64,000 nt of DNA from Paludisphaera soli (GTDB lineage Bacteria; Planctomycetota; Planctomycetia; Isosphaerales; Isosphaeraceae), in assembly GCF_011064595.1 (NCBI RefSeq), contig NZ_JAALJI010000035.1, positions 1 through 64,000 of the forward strand. The letters are read 5' to 3'. Shown here piece by piece: positions 8,325 to 17,610 of this stretch. The translations under genes were made by a program, and so were the position numbers. The notes under the pieces are model-generated. The model was not told the origin of the DNA, did not search any database, and saw only the letters and a list, made by a program, of their open reading frames with translations. Positions within the stretch are counted from its first letter, which is position 1. Each line of letters starts with the position of its first letter.

Positions 8325-9272
8325 ATGCGACTTCCCCAAGTGCCTCGGCCCCGTCGCGCGTTCACGCTGATCGAATTGCTGGTGGTGATCGCGATCATCG
8401 CCGTGCTGATCGCCCTGCTCCTGCCCGCCGTGCAGTCGGCGCGCGAGGCGGCGAGGCGGCTGCAATGCTCGAACAACCTGAAGCAGATCGGGCTGGCGAT
8501 GCACGCGTATCACGCGTCGAGCGACACCTTCCCGCCCGGCTACATCACCGGCGTGCTGGGCCCGGAGCCGAACAGCCCGGAGACCGGCCCCGGCTGGGGC
8601 TGGGGGTCGATGCTCCTGAGCGACCTGGAGCAGCGGTCGCTGACGAACGCCGCCAATTTCACCCTGCCGATCGCCGCGCCGGGGTCGCGGACGGTGCGGA
8701 CGGCGAGCCTCTCGGTCTTCCTCTGCCCCAGCTCCACGGGCGCGGAGGGGCCGATCCTGCTGAAGGACGCCGCGGGCGCCACGCTCGTCGCCGACCTCTC
8801 GCCGGGCCAGTACGTCGGCTCGGCGGGCCAGCTGGAGGTCGAGGAGTTCCCGGCGCACAACAACGGGATCTTCTACCGCAACAGCCGCATCGGCGTGCGC
8901 GAGATCACCGACGGGACGAGCACGACCCTGATGGCCGGCGAACGCTCGCGCAACGTGGCCGACGCGACCTGGGTCGGCGTGATCCCGTACTCCCGCGTCT
9001 GCACGAACCCGCGGTGGCCCGTCCGCGACTGCGAGACCGCCAACGTCATGATCCTCGGCCACACCGGCCCCTCGCCCGACCAGCGCTGGGTCGACGTCCC
9101 CAACTACAAGGGGGCCGGCGCCGACGACTTCTGGAGCCTGCACCCCGGGGGCTGCAACTTCCTCTTCGCCGACGGCTCCGCCCGCTTCCTGAAGGAGACC
9201 ATCGACCCCCGCGTCTTCAGCTTCCTCGCCACCCGCGCCGGCGGCGAGGTCGTCTCGTCCGACCAGTTCTGA
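8325..9272 (+). CDS. DUF1559 (prepilin-type N-terminal) secreted protein
   Basis: A protein of 315 residues with GGGAGAT just upstream of the start. The N-terminus has a type IV prepilin/pseudopilin signal, [20 protein letters not shown], with Phe-Thr-x-Ile-Glu after the cleavage region, then a long hydrophobic helix and the DUF1559 entry motif ([32 protein letters not shown]). The C-terminus has the family tag [24 protein letters not shown]1559 proteins occur in dozens to hundreds of copies in planctomycete genomes. They are presumed to be exported by a type II-like system and surface exposed, but their role is not established. Confidence 0.95.
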   Translation: MRLPQVPRPRRAFTLIELLVVIAIIAVLIALLLPAVQSAREAARRLQCSNNLKQIGLAMHAYHASSDTFPPGYITGVLGPEPNSPETGPGWGWGSMLLSDLEQRSLTNAANFTLPIAAPGSRTVRTASLSVFLCPSSTGAEGPILLKDAAGATLVADLSPGQYVGSAGQLEVEEFPAHNNGIFYRNSRIGVREITDGTSTTLMAGERSRNVADATWVGVIPYSRVCTNPRWPVRDCETANVMILGHTGPSPDQRWVDVPNYKGAGADDFWSLHPGGCNFLFADGSARFLKETIDPRVFSFLATRAGGEVVSSDQF

Positions 9273-9372
9273 AGGGGAGGCCCGCCGGCCGGGCCGCGGG
9301 ATGAGGCGTCGGTCGGGAGACGTTCAAGGCGACTCGGCCGCTCCGTCCCCGCCGCCGCCCCGTTTCCATCGC

Positions 9373-10052
9373 TCAGCGTTTTCCGAAGGGCCACCACCAC
9401 CGCCGGCCGATCGTCCGTTCGAACGCTTCCATCGGCAGTTCGAAGGGGTCGGGGTCGACGCCGAGGGCCTGATCCGGGCGGCGGCCGAAGAACCGGCCCA
9501 TCACCTCGAAGGCGAGTTCCTCCCCGTACGACGAGGCGTCGAAATCCTCGATCTCCCCTCCGATCTCCGCCCGGAAACACCGCCGGCCGTCCCGGATCAC
9601 GGACCGCTCGAAGTGGGGCCGCTCCTCGGGCAGCGGGTCGCCCTCTTCCAGCATGACCCCCTCGTCGGCGCAGCCGCCGTAGGCCCGGAGCAACCTCCCC
9701 CCTCGAAGTAGGTGTAGCTCCAGAGGTTGACGACGCTGTGAAGGCCGACCCGCAGGACGGCGGCCTTCGGGAAGACTTCCAGGACCCGGGCCGTGAGCCG
9801 GTCGGCCCCGGAGTCCAGGCAAGCTTCGCCGATCCGGGGGTCGCCGAGGATCGCAGCCCCGTCGTAGGCCCCGACGACGAGCCCGGTAGGGTAGATGCCG
9901 CTGTCGAAGCGGGTCATGCCCAGGCTGCCGGGCCGTCCGAGGCCGAGGTCGGCGATCAAGCTCCGAGCCCGGACGGGGTCGTGGAGCAGCCTCGTGCCGA
10001 GGTAGCCCGGCCCACGTTCGTTGACCAGGATGCACGACGCCTTCCAGCCCAT
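9373..10052 (-). pseudogene. Hypothetical protein gene broken by a frameshift at a G6 run
   Basis: The first part (MGWKASCILVNERGPGYLG to NLWSYTYFEGG) is read from 10052 and the second (RLLRAYGGCADEGVMLEEGD to RRWWWPFGKR) from another frame ending at 9373. Both halves have natural protein composition and join cleanly if one G is added to the GGGGGG run (plus-strand C6 at 9697-9702), giving about 226 residues. As written the first frame runs on into low-quality sequence (to 9597). It could be a sequencing error, a real pseudogene or phase variation. I do not recognise the family. The N-terminus (ASCILVNERGPGYLGTRLLH) looks like a globular alpha/beta domain. Confidence 0.65.
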
Positions 10053-10299
10053 GCGGCACCGCCTCGTCTGCCTCGCCTCGGCCTCCGTCCGACCGACCCG
10101 GGCCGACACCCGCGGCCCCGCTCGGGAAGGATAGCCTGGGATCGCGAGAGATCCAAGCCCGACGCCCGCCCGCCGCGCGATGAGGGCCCCGTCCGCTGCG
10201 GCGGCCCTTCGGCGATATCCCCTCGCGGGCCCGTCCGGGGCGGGTTAGCCTGAAACGGCGAAAATCGGACTGGTATCGGAGCCGAGCGAGGAAGACGCC

Positions 10300-11685
10300 A
10301 TGACGCCCGAGCGGGTCGAGAACCTCATCATCGGCAGCGGCGAGGCGGGGAAATACCTCGCCTGGACGCTGGGGAAGCAAGGGCGCGACGTGGTCGTCGT
10401 GGAGCGCGGGAAGGTCGGCGGGGCGTGCCCGAACGTGGCGTGCCTGCCGACCAAGAATGTGATCCACGGGGCGAAGGTCGCGGCGATGGTCCGCGAGGCG
10501 GGCCGCTTCGGCGTGCGGACCGGGCCGGTGGAGGTCGACATGGACGCCGTGAAGGCGCGCAAGCAGGACATGGTCGACGCCCTGCAGGAGATGCACCTCG
10601 ATCGGTTCGCCGCCAGCGGGGCGGAGCTGGTGATGGGCGAGGGGCGGTTCGTCGGCGAGCGGACGATCCGCGTGGGCCTGAACGGCGGGGGCGGGCGCGT
10701 CTTTGAAGCGCAGCGGGTCTTCCTCGACGTGGGCAGCCGCGCGAGCCTGCCGCCGACCCCCGGCCTGGCCGAGGCCCGGCCGATGACGCACGTCGAGGCG
10801 CTCGACCTGGCGCGGCTGCCGGAGCACCTCGTCATCCTCGGCGGGGGCTACGTCGGGCTGGAGTTCGCGCAGGCGATGCGACGGTTCAGCGCGCGGGTGA
10901 CGGTCCTCAACCGCTCCGGCCGGCTCCTCGAACGCGAGGACCCGGACGTCTCCGAGGCCCTCCTGCAACTGATGGACGACGAGGGGGTGGAGGTCCGCCT
11001 GCACGCCTCGGCCGTCGCCGTCGAGGGGCGTTCGGGCGAATCGGTCCGGATCACGCTCGACAACGGCCAGGTGATCGAGGCGTCCGACCTGCTCGTCGCC
11101 GCCGGCCGGACCCCGAACACCGACTCGCTCGACGCGGCGAAGGGGGGCGTCGAGCTGGACGCTCGCGGCTTCGTCCATGTGGACGACCGCCTGGCGACGA
11201 CCGCCCCCGGCGTCTGGGCGATGGGCGACTGCGCGGGGAGCCCGCAGTTCACGCACGCCTCGTACGACGACTACCGCGTGGTGCTCGCCGCCGTGCTCGG
11301 CGGCTCGCGCTCGACGGCCGGCCGGCTCGTCCCCTACTGCCTGTTCACCGACCCGGAGCTGGCCCACGTCGGCCTCTCCGAGGCCGCCGCGCGGGCCGCC
11401 GGCGTCCCCTATCGGCTAGCGAAGATGCCGGCCGCCGCGGTGTTGCGCACCCGCACGCTCTCGGCCCCTCGGGGCTTCCTCAAGGCCGTCATCGCCGCCG
11501 CGCCCGACGACCGCATCCTCGGCTTCACCGCCTTCGCCGCCGAGGCCGGCGAGCTGCTCGCCGCCGTCCAGTCCGCCATGATCGCCGGCCTCCCCTACAC
11601 GGCCCTCCGCGACGCCGTGTTCGCCCACCCCACCATGTCCGAGGGCCTGACCGTCCTCTTCGCGGAACCGCCGAAGGCGCCGTGA
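10300..11685 (+). CDS. Pyridine nucleotide-disulfide oxidoreductase (mercuric reductase/lipoamide dehydrogenase-like)
   Basis: A 461-residue class I flavoprotein disulfide reductase, full length for the family. In order: FAD-binding GSGEAG (~12-17); redox-active GGACPNVACLPTK (Cys43 and Cys48); NAD(P)-binding ILGGGYVGLEFAQ (~184-196); second FAD motif GVWAMGDC (~305-312); and a dimerisation domain ending FAHPTMSEG, whose His contributes the catalytic base of the partner subunit. It transfers electrons from NAD(P)H through FAD to a disulfide substrate. It lacks the N-terminal HMA domain and C-terminal Cys pair of true MerA, and no lipoate-complex genes are adjacent, so the substrate is open. 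Confidence 0.9.
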   Translation: MTPERVENLIIGSGEAGKYLAWTLGKQGRDVVVVERGKVGGACPNVACLPTKNVIHGAKVAAMVREAGRFGVRTGPVEVDMDAVKARKQDMVDALQEMHLDRFAASGAELVMGEGRFVGERTIRVGLNGGGGRVFEAQRVFLDVGSRASLPPTPGLAEARPMTHVEALDLARLPEHLVILGGGYVGLEFAQAMRRFSARVTVLNRSGRLLEREDPDVSEALLQLMDDEGVEVRLHASAVAVEGRSGESVRITLDNGQVIEASDLLVAAGRTPNTDSLDAAKGGVELDARGFVHVDDRLATTAPGVWAMGDCAGSPQFTHASYDDYRVVLAAVLGGSRSTAGRLVPYCLFTDPELAHVGLSEAAARAAGVPYRLAKMPAAAVLRTRTLSAPRGFLKAVIAAAPDDRILGFTAFAAEAGELLAAVQSAMIAGLPYTALRDAVFAHPTMSEGLTVLFAEPPKAP

Positions 11686-11866
11686 GGCCCGCTTCGCACC
11701 CCCGACGGCCGGCCGCCGTCGCGCAAGCGGCATGCCGGGGCGTTGCTTTCGAGGGCGGGGTCGACGAGACTGTCCCGCATCGGGAAAGGGCGGCGTGGGG
11801 CCTGGCGACGAACGTCGGCCTCGCCGCAAACGTGATCCGGCGGTGCGCGTCGAGGGAGATCGGCGG

Positions 11867-12253
11867 ATGGCGGAGATCGTGGGGGAAATCCTGTACGGCT
11901 TCGCGGACTTCGTGGTCGTGCATCTGCCCTGGCTGTCGTTCGGGTTCTATCTGATGCTGCTCTTCCCCACGGTGGCTTCGCGAGCCCGCGGTTGGGCGTC
12001 CTCCCTGGAGCGATGGTGCTGGGGGCTCGGGAGGAAGCGGATGCTCGCCCGCCTGAAAGCGGCCGCCGGCCCGCACGACCCCATGGACCTGATCGACGGC
12101 GCGACCCGCTGCGAGATGGCGGGCGAATGGGCGCGGGCGGTCGTCCTGTTCCGCATGGCCGGGGACCTCCTGAAGGGGACGCCGGACGCGACCTACGTCG
12201 CGAACTGCATCCGGCGCATCGAGGAGAAGCGGGAACGGGTCCGCGGCATCTGA
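11867..12253 (+). CDS. Hypothetical small protein with one membrane segment
   Basis: A protein of 128 residues. The start at 11867 follows GAGGGAGA; the frame is open to 11732 but without features. A hydrophobic N-terminal stretch (DFVVVHLPWLSFGFYLMLLF, ~14-33) is probably a membrane anchor. The C-terminal part is helical and resembles a single TPR-like hairpin (CEMAGEWARAVVLFRMAGDLL, then YVANCIRRIEEKRERV). Function unknown. It is followed 36 bases later by another small membrane protein on the same strand, so the two may be co-transcribed. Confidence 0.6.
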   Translation: MAEIVGEILYGFADFVVVHLPWLSFGFYLMLLFPTVASRARGWASSLERWCWGLGRKRMLARLKAAAGPHDPMDLIDGATRCEMAGEWARAVVLFRMAGDLLKGTPDATYVANCIRRIEEKRERVRGI

Positions 12254-12289
12254 GCGCCGGGCCTCGGCCCGCTCCGACCGGAGGCGACG

Positions 12290-12877
12290 ATGGAGACGGA
12301 AGTCGAATGGCGGCGGGGCCCGGGGAACGGGTACGGCTACACCTGCGGCTGCGGTCGGGCGGTCGCCGTCTCCACAGCCCTCTGCGGGTCGCCCGCCCGC
12401 TGCGAATGCGGCGCGGAGACCAGGGTCCCCAGCCTCAGCCGCCTGCGGGAACTCACCGGCCGCGACCCCTACGAGGCCGGCCTGATGGACGAGATCCGCC
12501 GCCTGATCCGCGACGGCCGCCTCCCGTCAAGCGGGGTCTGCGCCCTGTCCGGGAGGCCCACCGAGGACACGGTTTTGTTGAGCGTGCTCATCCCGAGGTT
12601 CTTCCAGGACCAGTCCCACCGGGGGATGGGGAAGGCGCTCCTGATGACCTGGCTCCTGGGCTGGCTGGGCTTCATGCTTTATCAGGTCTCCAAGAAGCCG
12701 CAGATCGAGGAGGAAGGCGCGGAGAGCCTGGAGATCCCGCTGCGGCTCGCGGCGGACCAGGCACCCCGGGCCCGGGAACTGAGCCAAAGGCGGCTGCGCA
12801 AGCTCCTCCGCACGGAGCCCCTCTACGCCCGACTGCTGCAAGAGAACCCCCACTCTCGCATCACGGTCCTGGGGTGA
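12290..12877 (+). CDS. Hypothetical protein with Cys-rich N-terminus and membrane helix
   Basis: A protein of 195 residues. The first 45 residues contain four or five Cys in zinc-ribbon-like spacing (YTCGCGRAV, then [13 protein letters not shown]). A second CxL motif ([14 protein letters not shown]) follows near residue 84, and a hydrophobic helix ([15 protein letters not shown]) lies around 120-135. The C-terminal part is charged and helical. No recognised family. The last 17 bases overlap the convergent methyltransferase gene. It probably forms a pair with the membrane protein at 11867. Confidence 0.6.
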   Translation: METEVEWRRGPGNGYGYTCGCGRAVAVSTALCGSPARCECGAETRVPSLSRLRELTGRDPYEAGLMDEIRRLIRDGRLPSSGVCALSGRPTEDTVLLSVLIPRFFQDQSHRGMGKALLMTWLLGWLGFMLYQVSKKPQIEEEGAESLEIPLRLAADQAPRARELSQRRLRKLLRTEPLYARLLQENPHSRITVLG

Positions 12878-13664
12878 CCTCTCCGCGCGGCCGGATCGCC
12901 CGGGTGGCGACGTACGCCGGAATCACGCGGGCGAGGGGGGAGCCGGGGTCGACGTCCTCGTAGAAGCCGGCCAGCAGGAAGCCGGCGGCGAGCTGGCCGC
13001 CGATCTGGTCGTCGAGGGTGTGGCCGAAGCAGAGCGGCTCGTCGCGGTCGGCGAACCGCCGGCGCTCCTCGTCGGTCAGGCTCGTCAGGTCGGAATACGG
13101 GATCGAATAGGCGACGCGAAGCTCGCCGCGGTCCAGGGCGGCCTCGTCGAACAGGAAGGCGACGGGGTTGGTGAAGCCGGCCAGCAGGGTGCCGCCGGGG
13201 CGGAGGACGCGGAAGGCCTCGCGCCAGACCGTGCGGACGTCGGGGGCGAACGTGTTCGAACAGGGGTGGACGATCAGGTCGAACGACCCGTCCGCGAACG
13301 CCGAGAGGTCCGCCATGTCCCCCTCGACGCATTCGATCGCCAGCCCCTCGCGGTCGGCGACCTCGCGATCGCGGGCCAGCTGCTTCGGGCTGGCGTCATA
13401 CACCGTCACCCGCGCCCCGGCCGCCGACAGGATCGGCCCCTGCTGCCCTCCCCCGCTCGCCAGGCAGAGCACGTCCGTCCCCGCGAGCGGCGGGAACCAG
13501 TCGGCCGGGACGGGCTTCGTCGGCGTCAGCACGATGCTCCAGTCGCCCGTCCGAGCCCCGGCGATCGCGTCGGGATCGACGGGGACCGTCCAGCGGTTCC
13601 CGCGCTCCACCTGGCTGTCCCAGGCGCGGCGGTTGTAGCCGAAAATCGATCCGGGATCGTTCAT
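12861..13664 (-). CDS. Class I SAM-dependent methyltransferase
   Basis: A protein of 267 residues starting [23 protein letters not shown] lies upstream. The Rossmann methyltransferase signature is clear: [19 protein letters not shown] (motif I), [11 protein letters not shown] (acidic ribose-binding residue at the end of strand 2), [19 protein letters not shown] (motifs II/III) and HPCSNTF, then [16 protein letters not shown]. It belongs to the Methyltransf_11-like small-molecule group. The substrate is unknown. It is divergent from the HEAT-type gene at 13740. Confidence 0.9.
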   Translation of the reverse strand: MNDPGSIFGYNRRAWDSQVERGNRWTVPVDPDAIAGARTGDWSIVLTPTKPVPADWFPPLAGTDVLCLASGGGQQGPILSAAGARVTVYDASPKQLARDREVADREGLAIECVEGDMADLSAFADGSFDLIVHPCSNTFAPDVRTVWREAFRVLRPGGTLLAGFTNPVAFLFDEAALDRGELRVAYSIPYSDLTSLTDEERRRFADRDEPLCFGHTLDDQIGGQLAAGFLLAGFYEDVDPGSPLARVIPAYVATRAIRPRGEVTPGP

Positions 13665-13739
13665 GCGTCGATTCCACTCCCCCCGTCTTGCGGCGCGGCG
13701 GCCCTCTCGACAGGATGAAGGCCCTTCAAGGAGAACGCC

Positions 13740-15554
13740 ATGGCCAAGCGGCCCCGGATCGAAATCACGACCGACCCCGAACGGATCGCGGAACTGCGGC
13801 GGGACCGGGCGGAACGCTCGCCCGCCGACCCGCTGGAGCGGTTCTTCCGCGAACTGCCCGACACGTATTCGCTGGGCGAGACCCAGATCGCCATGCTGAA
13901 AGCCCGGCGCGGCGAGGCCGTCCCCAGGCTCCTGGAGGTCGCCGCCCGCGCGGGGGTGAAGCAGGTCGAGGGGGCGGCGGCGATCGTGGCGCTCTGCGCC
14001 CTGGAGGAGCCCGCCGTCCTGCCGATCGCGCGCAAGATCGTCCGGTCCCGGGCGAAGAACGCCACCTGGCGGCACATGCTCTTCACCCCCGAGGCCCGCT
14101 TCCTGGGGACCGACCCGGAGATCCGCCGCACCCTCCTGGCGGACCTCGACTCCGACGACCCGAAGGTGGCGAAGCAGGCCGTGCAGGAGTGCGGCATCCT
14201 GGGCCTGCCGGGGGCGTTGGAGGAATTCTCCGAACGGCTCGGCCGCCCCGGCGCGGCCGACGCGGCGCGCATGGCCTGGTGGATCGCCCAGGGCGCGCCG
14301 ACGCGCGCCAACCTGGACCGGATCGGCGCCGCCTGGCTGGACGAACCGGCGGTCGTCGGCGACGAATCGGCCGGGTTCCTCGCGGCCGTCGTCCGGCTGG
14401 GCGGGGAAGGCGGGCCCGACGTCCGGGCGGCGTCCATCGACCTGCTCCTGCGATGGTTCGCCGAGGTCCGCGACGGCGTCCGGCCGGTCGACTTCATGAC
14501 CGGGTCCATGGCGATCCTGGACGCGCTCGACGCCCTCCGTCGCGCGGCGCCGGGCGACCCCCGCTGCGCGGCGATGGCCGCCGACCTGATCCGGGGCCGG
14601 CATCGCCTGGTGGAGACCTTCCTGTCCCGGGCCCTCGACGCGACCGCCGCCGACCCCCCCCTGCACCGCTCGCTCGCCCTGGGGCTGATGGAAGGCCCGG
14701 ACCCCAGCGCCGCCCGCGCCGCGGCGAAGTCGCTCGGCTCCACATTCGCGGGCGCGGTCGACGATGAGATCGTCGCCGCGATCCGCGCCGCCCGGGTCCA
14801 GCACGGCGCGGCCGAGGAGTTCGACGAGGCCCTGTCGCGGATCGGCGGCGCCACGGCCTCCGCGGCGGCCGAGGCCCAACTCGACGAGCAATCCGGCCCG
14901 GCCCGCATGAAGGTCCTCTGGCGCACGCGCGGGCTGGCGGCCGAGCCGGCGCTCGCCCGGGCCGCGGCGCTCGGCGTCCTCCCCGCCGGGAGCGACCCCG
15001 CCGCGATGGCCGAGGCCGCCCGCGCGGCCCTCCTGGAAAACTGGCCCGACCGCGAGCCCGAGCCGGCCGACGTGTTCCAGCGGGCCCTGGCGCAGGCCGG
15101 CGCCCTCGTCGGCTTCGACACCGAGGCCGACGAGATCCCCCCGCCCCACGACGCGCTGATCCTGAGCCTCGCGGGAGCCACCCGCGACGCGTTCGTCGTC
15201 GAGGCCGCCCGCCAGACCTGGGACATCCCGGCCGGCGTCTCCGAGGAGGACGTGATGGATTCGGGCGACGTCGTCGACGCCTACAAGGTCGAGTTCCTCC
15301 ACGACGGCCGCCTCGTCGCGTTCCGCGCCCGCTACTTCGGCGACTACTACGACGCCGAGGCCGTGGCCGACGCCCTCAACGCCGCCCTGGCGGAGTCCGC
15401 CCGCCCCGAGCGCTTCCAAGCCGTCCTCACCGACGGCCAGGACCTGGAACTCCTGCTCGCCACCCCCGACGCCGCCGAGGCCCTCCGGAACGAGTTCTTC
15501 CTCCCCGTCGTGGTCGAGCGCCCGCGCCGGCGGAAGAAGCCGAAGGGGTCGTGA
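13740..15554 (+). CDS. Large HEAT-like repeat protein of unknown function
   Basis: A protein of 604 residues preceded by AAGGAGAA. It is a predominantly helical, Ala/Arg/Asp-rich protein with repeat-like helices ([57 protein letters not shown]) consistent with an alpha solenoid. The C-terminal ~100 residues look different: a beta-containing domain with [19 protein letters not shown] and [20 protein letters not shown]. The end is basic ([11 protein letters not shown]). No enzymatic motif was found. Confidence 0.65.
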   Translation: MAKRPRIEITTDPERIAELRRDRAERSPADPLERFFRELPDTYSLGETQIAMLKARRGEAVPRLLEVAARAGVKQVEGAAAIVALCALEEPAVLPIARKIVRSRAKNATWRHMLFTPEARFLGTDPEIRRTLLADLDSDDPKVAKQAVQECGILGLPGALEEFSERLGRPGAADAARMAWWIAQGAPTRANLDRIGAAWLDEPAVVGDESAGFLAAVVRLGGEGGPDVRAASIDLLLRWFAEVRDGVRPVDFMTGSMAILDALDALRRAAPGDPRCAAMAADLIRGRHRLVETFLSRALDATAADPPLHRSLALGLMEGPDPSAARAAAKSLGSTFAGAVDDEIVAAIRAARVQHGAAEEFDEALSRIGGATASAAAEAQLDEQSGPARMKVLWRTRGLAAEPALARAAALGVLPAGSDPAAMAEAARAALLENWPDREPEPADVFQRALAQAGALVGFDTEADEIPPPHDALILSLAGATRDAFVVEAARQTWDIPAGVSEEDVMDSGDVVDAYKVEFLHDGRLVAFRARYFGDYYDAEAVADALNAALAESARPERFQAVLTDGQDLELLLATPDAAEALRNEFFLPVVVERPRRRKKPKGS

Positions 15555-15716
15555 CCCGCGCGGGGGCTGCTCGACGGAGGCGACCCGGCACGCCCGCCCT
15601 TCGCGTGACGAGGCGGGGCCCGCGACCGACCGGGCCCGGGGCTTGAGGCCCGACGGCGAGCGCGCCCAGAATGCGGGCGACGCCGAATGGCAAGTCGCCC
15701 CCGGAGTCCCGATGTT

Positions 15717-16892
15717 ATGAGCCGACTCGGATGGATGATCGTCGCCTGCTGGCCCCTGGCCGCGGTGGGCCAGGCGCCCGCTCCGGATACGCTGGCGGCC
15801 ATCAAGGCGGAGGAAGATGCGGCGAGGCGTTCGTTCGTCGAAAGAGCGAGAGAAGTGAAGGCCGCGGAGGACGCGAGGGCCGCGGACGAGGCCTATCACG
15901 CCAAGGTGCAGAGCCTGATGGACCGGGCTTTGACCCTGGCCCGCTCGCATCCGGGAGAACCGGAAAACCTCGCCGCGCCCGCGTGGGTGGCGAGCCAGGC
16001 GGCAATTGCGAGGGGCGATGCCATCGCAAAACGCGGCGACGCGGCGTACCGCCTCCTGGCCGATGCGCCGGTGCTGGACGATACGGCCATCCTCCCGGCG
16101 ATGTTCGCCGCCCCGGGCGTCGGCCCCCGCTGCCCCGAGGCCGAGCCGTTTCTCCGCTCGGTCATTTCCCGGAGTCGGAACCCGGACCTCGTCACCCTCG
16201 CTCGATTCGGCCTGGGCACCTCCCTGGCCGAGATGGCCCGGCTGCATGACAGGCTCGCCGCGCCGATCAGCGGCCCCGCGTTGGCGAAGGAACTGACCGA
16301 GGCTTCTCGGGACCGCTGCCGGGCGGTCGACGCCCCGAAGCTCCGGGGCGAGGCCGAAGCCCTGCTGGAGGAGGTCGTCCGCGAGCAGGGGGACGGGCCC
16401 AACACCCTGGGGGGTCAGGCCGCGGGAGATCTTTACCGGATTCGGCACCTCAGGATCGGCCAGCCCGCGCCGGATCTCGTCGGCGAGGACCTCGACGGGG
16501 CGCCCATCCGGCTGCGCGACTTCCGGGGCCAGGTCGTGATCCTGGCGTTCTAGTCGCTTACGGATGATCCCCACATGAGGTCGATCCGCCGGGACAAGGA
16601 TCTTGCCGCGGCCCTGAAGGGGCGTCCGTTCGCGGTGGTGGGGGTCAACGGCGACGCGGAAGAGGACCGGGCCAAGGTCAAGGAGGCGGTCGCGAAGGAA
16701 GGGATCGCCTGGCGATCCTTCTGGGCGGGCGGCCCCGACGGCGAGATCCCCCGGACGTGGGGCGTCCAGAACTTGCCCACGGCCTACCTCCTCGACGCCG
16801 CCGGGATCATCGGCGACGACCAGGCCGGCGAGGACCTCACCCCCGCCGCCCTCGAACCGCTCCTCCGCGCGGCCGAGGACGCCGCCCGATGA
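15717..16892 (+). pseudogene. TlpA/thioredoxin-like protein interrupted by an in-frame amber codon
   Basis: One continuous frame is split by TAG at 16551-16553. The first part (278 residues) has a signal peptide-like N-terminus ([19 protein letters not shown]), a helical N-terminal domain and the start of a TlpA-type thioredoxin fold ([30 protein letters not shown]). The frame resumes directly after TAG with [41 protein letters not shown] and [16 protein letters not shown], the rest of the fold. The stop occupies the site where family members have Trp (FWA/FWS), so TGG to TAG is the simplest change. The usual WCxxC redox motif is absent even ignoring the stop. It may be a pseudogene or a sequencing error; readthrough is less likely. 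Confidence 0.75.
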
Positions 16893-17610
16893 GCCCCTCG
16901 GGGACTATTGAAGCGGAATCCCGCGATCGCTCATCGAGGGGCCGACCAACTATTCCCCATTCCGCGAACGTGAGGCATCCTCTCCTCTGGGGCGTTGCGC
17001 GCCGAGCACGCCCCCCTCTTTGGCAATCCGCCGGTCGGTGATCGCAACGCGAGGCCGTGCCCGGGCCGATGCGCGTATCGGCATGAGGTGAAGCGCGCCG
17101 AACGAACCCAAATTCAGAGCCGGTCGCTCGGGGGGAAATCCCTTGCGGCGTCGAGACTTGGGTCCGATGGGTTCGTTTTCAGGCCGGCGCGGACGAAGCC
17201 AATTTCGCGGGACTGCGGTCAGGTTCGACGCAAGGTCGTCGGTCGATGTGGACGAACCCTGGGGACTTCCGAATGAGGAGATGGGCCGGATGAGGATTCG
17301 AGATCGGGCGAAGATTTCGGCGCGTCGTCTCGGGCGTTCCTCCGCGCGCGAGGGCGACGGCGTGCCCGCCCGATTCTCCGGGCGGCCTCCGTGTTCATCT
17401 CCCCCCCATCCGGCCCTGCGGGCCACCTTCCCCCACCGGGGGGGAAGGGAAGACGAGCGAGGACGTCCGAACCCGGGCCGAGGCCGCCGGGGGCTGGGGT
17501 CGGCGGCCGGGGCGCGTTAGAGTCGCGGCTTGAGGCGGCCGACGGCCGGGGCCCCGCATGGGAAGGGGCGCGGGGCCGGGAAGGGCCGAGACCCGAAGGA
17601 GTCCTCTCCG
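16893..17610. other. Long intergenic region with an inverted repeat and one REP-like unit
   Basis: No convincing gene. A perfect 10-bp inverted repeat (AACGAACCCA at 17101-17110, TGGGTTCGTT at 17168-17177) encloses 57 bases. One REP-like unit lies at 17399-17457: GGCCC-TGC-GGGCC, then CTTCCCCC-ACC-GGGGGGGAAG. The rest is ordinary GC-rich sequence. The ribosome binding site GAAGGAG of the next gene is at 17595-17601. Confidence 0.5.

Noticed and set aside
12861-16574. A 1237-residue minus-strand open frame
   Set aside because: Only its C-terminal ~267 residues (the methyltransferase) are real. The rest is antisense to the 604-residue protein and the TlpA-like gene and has shadow-frame composition.
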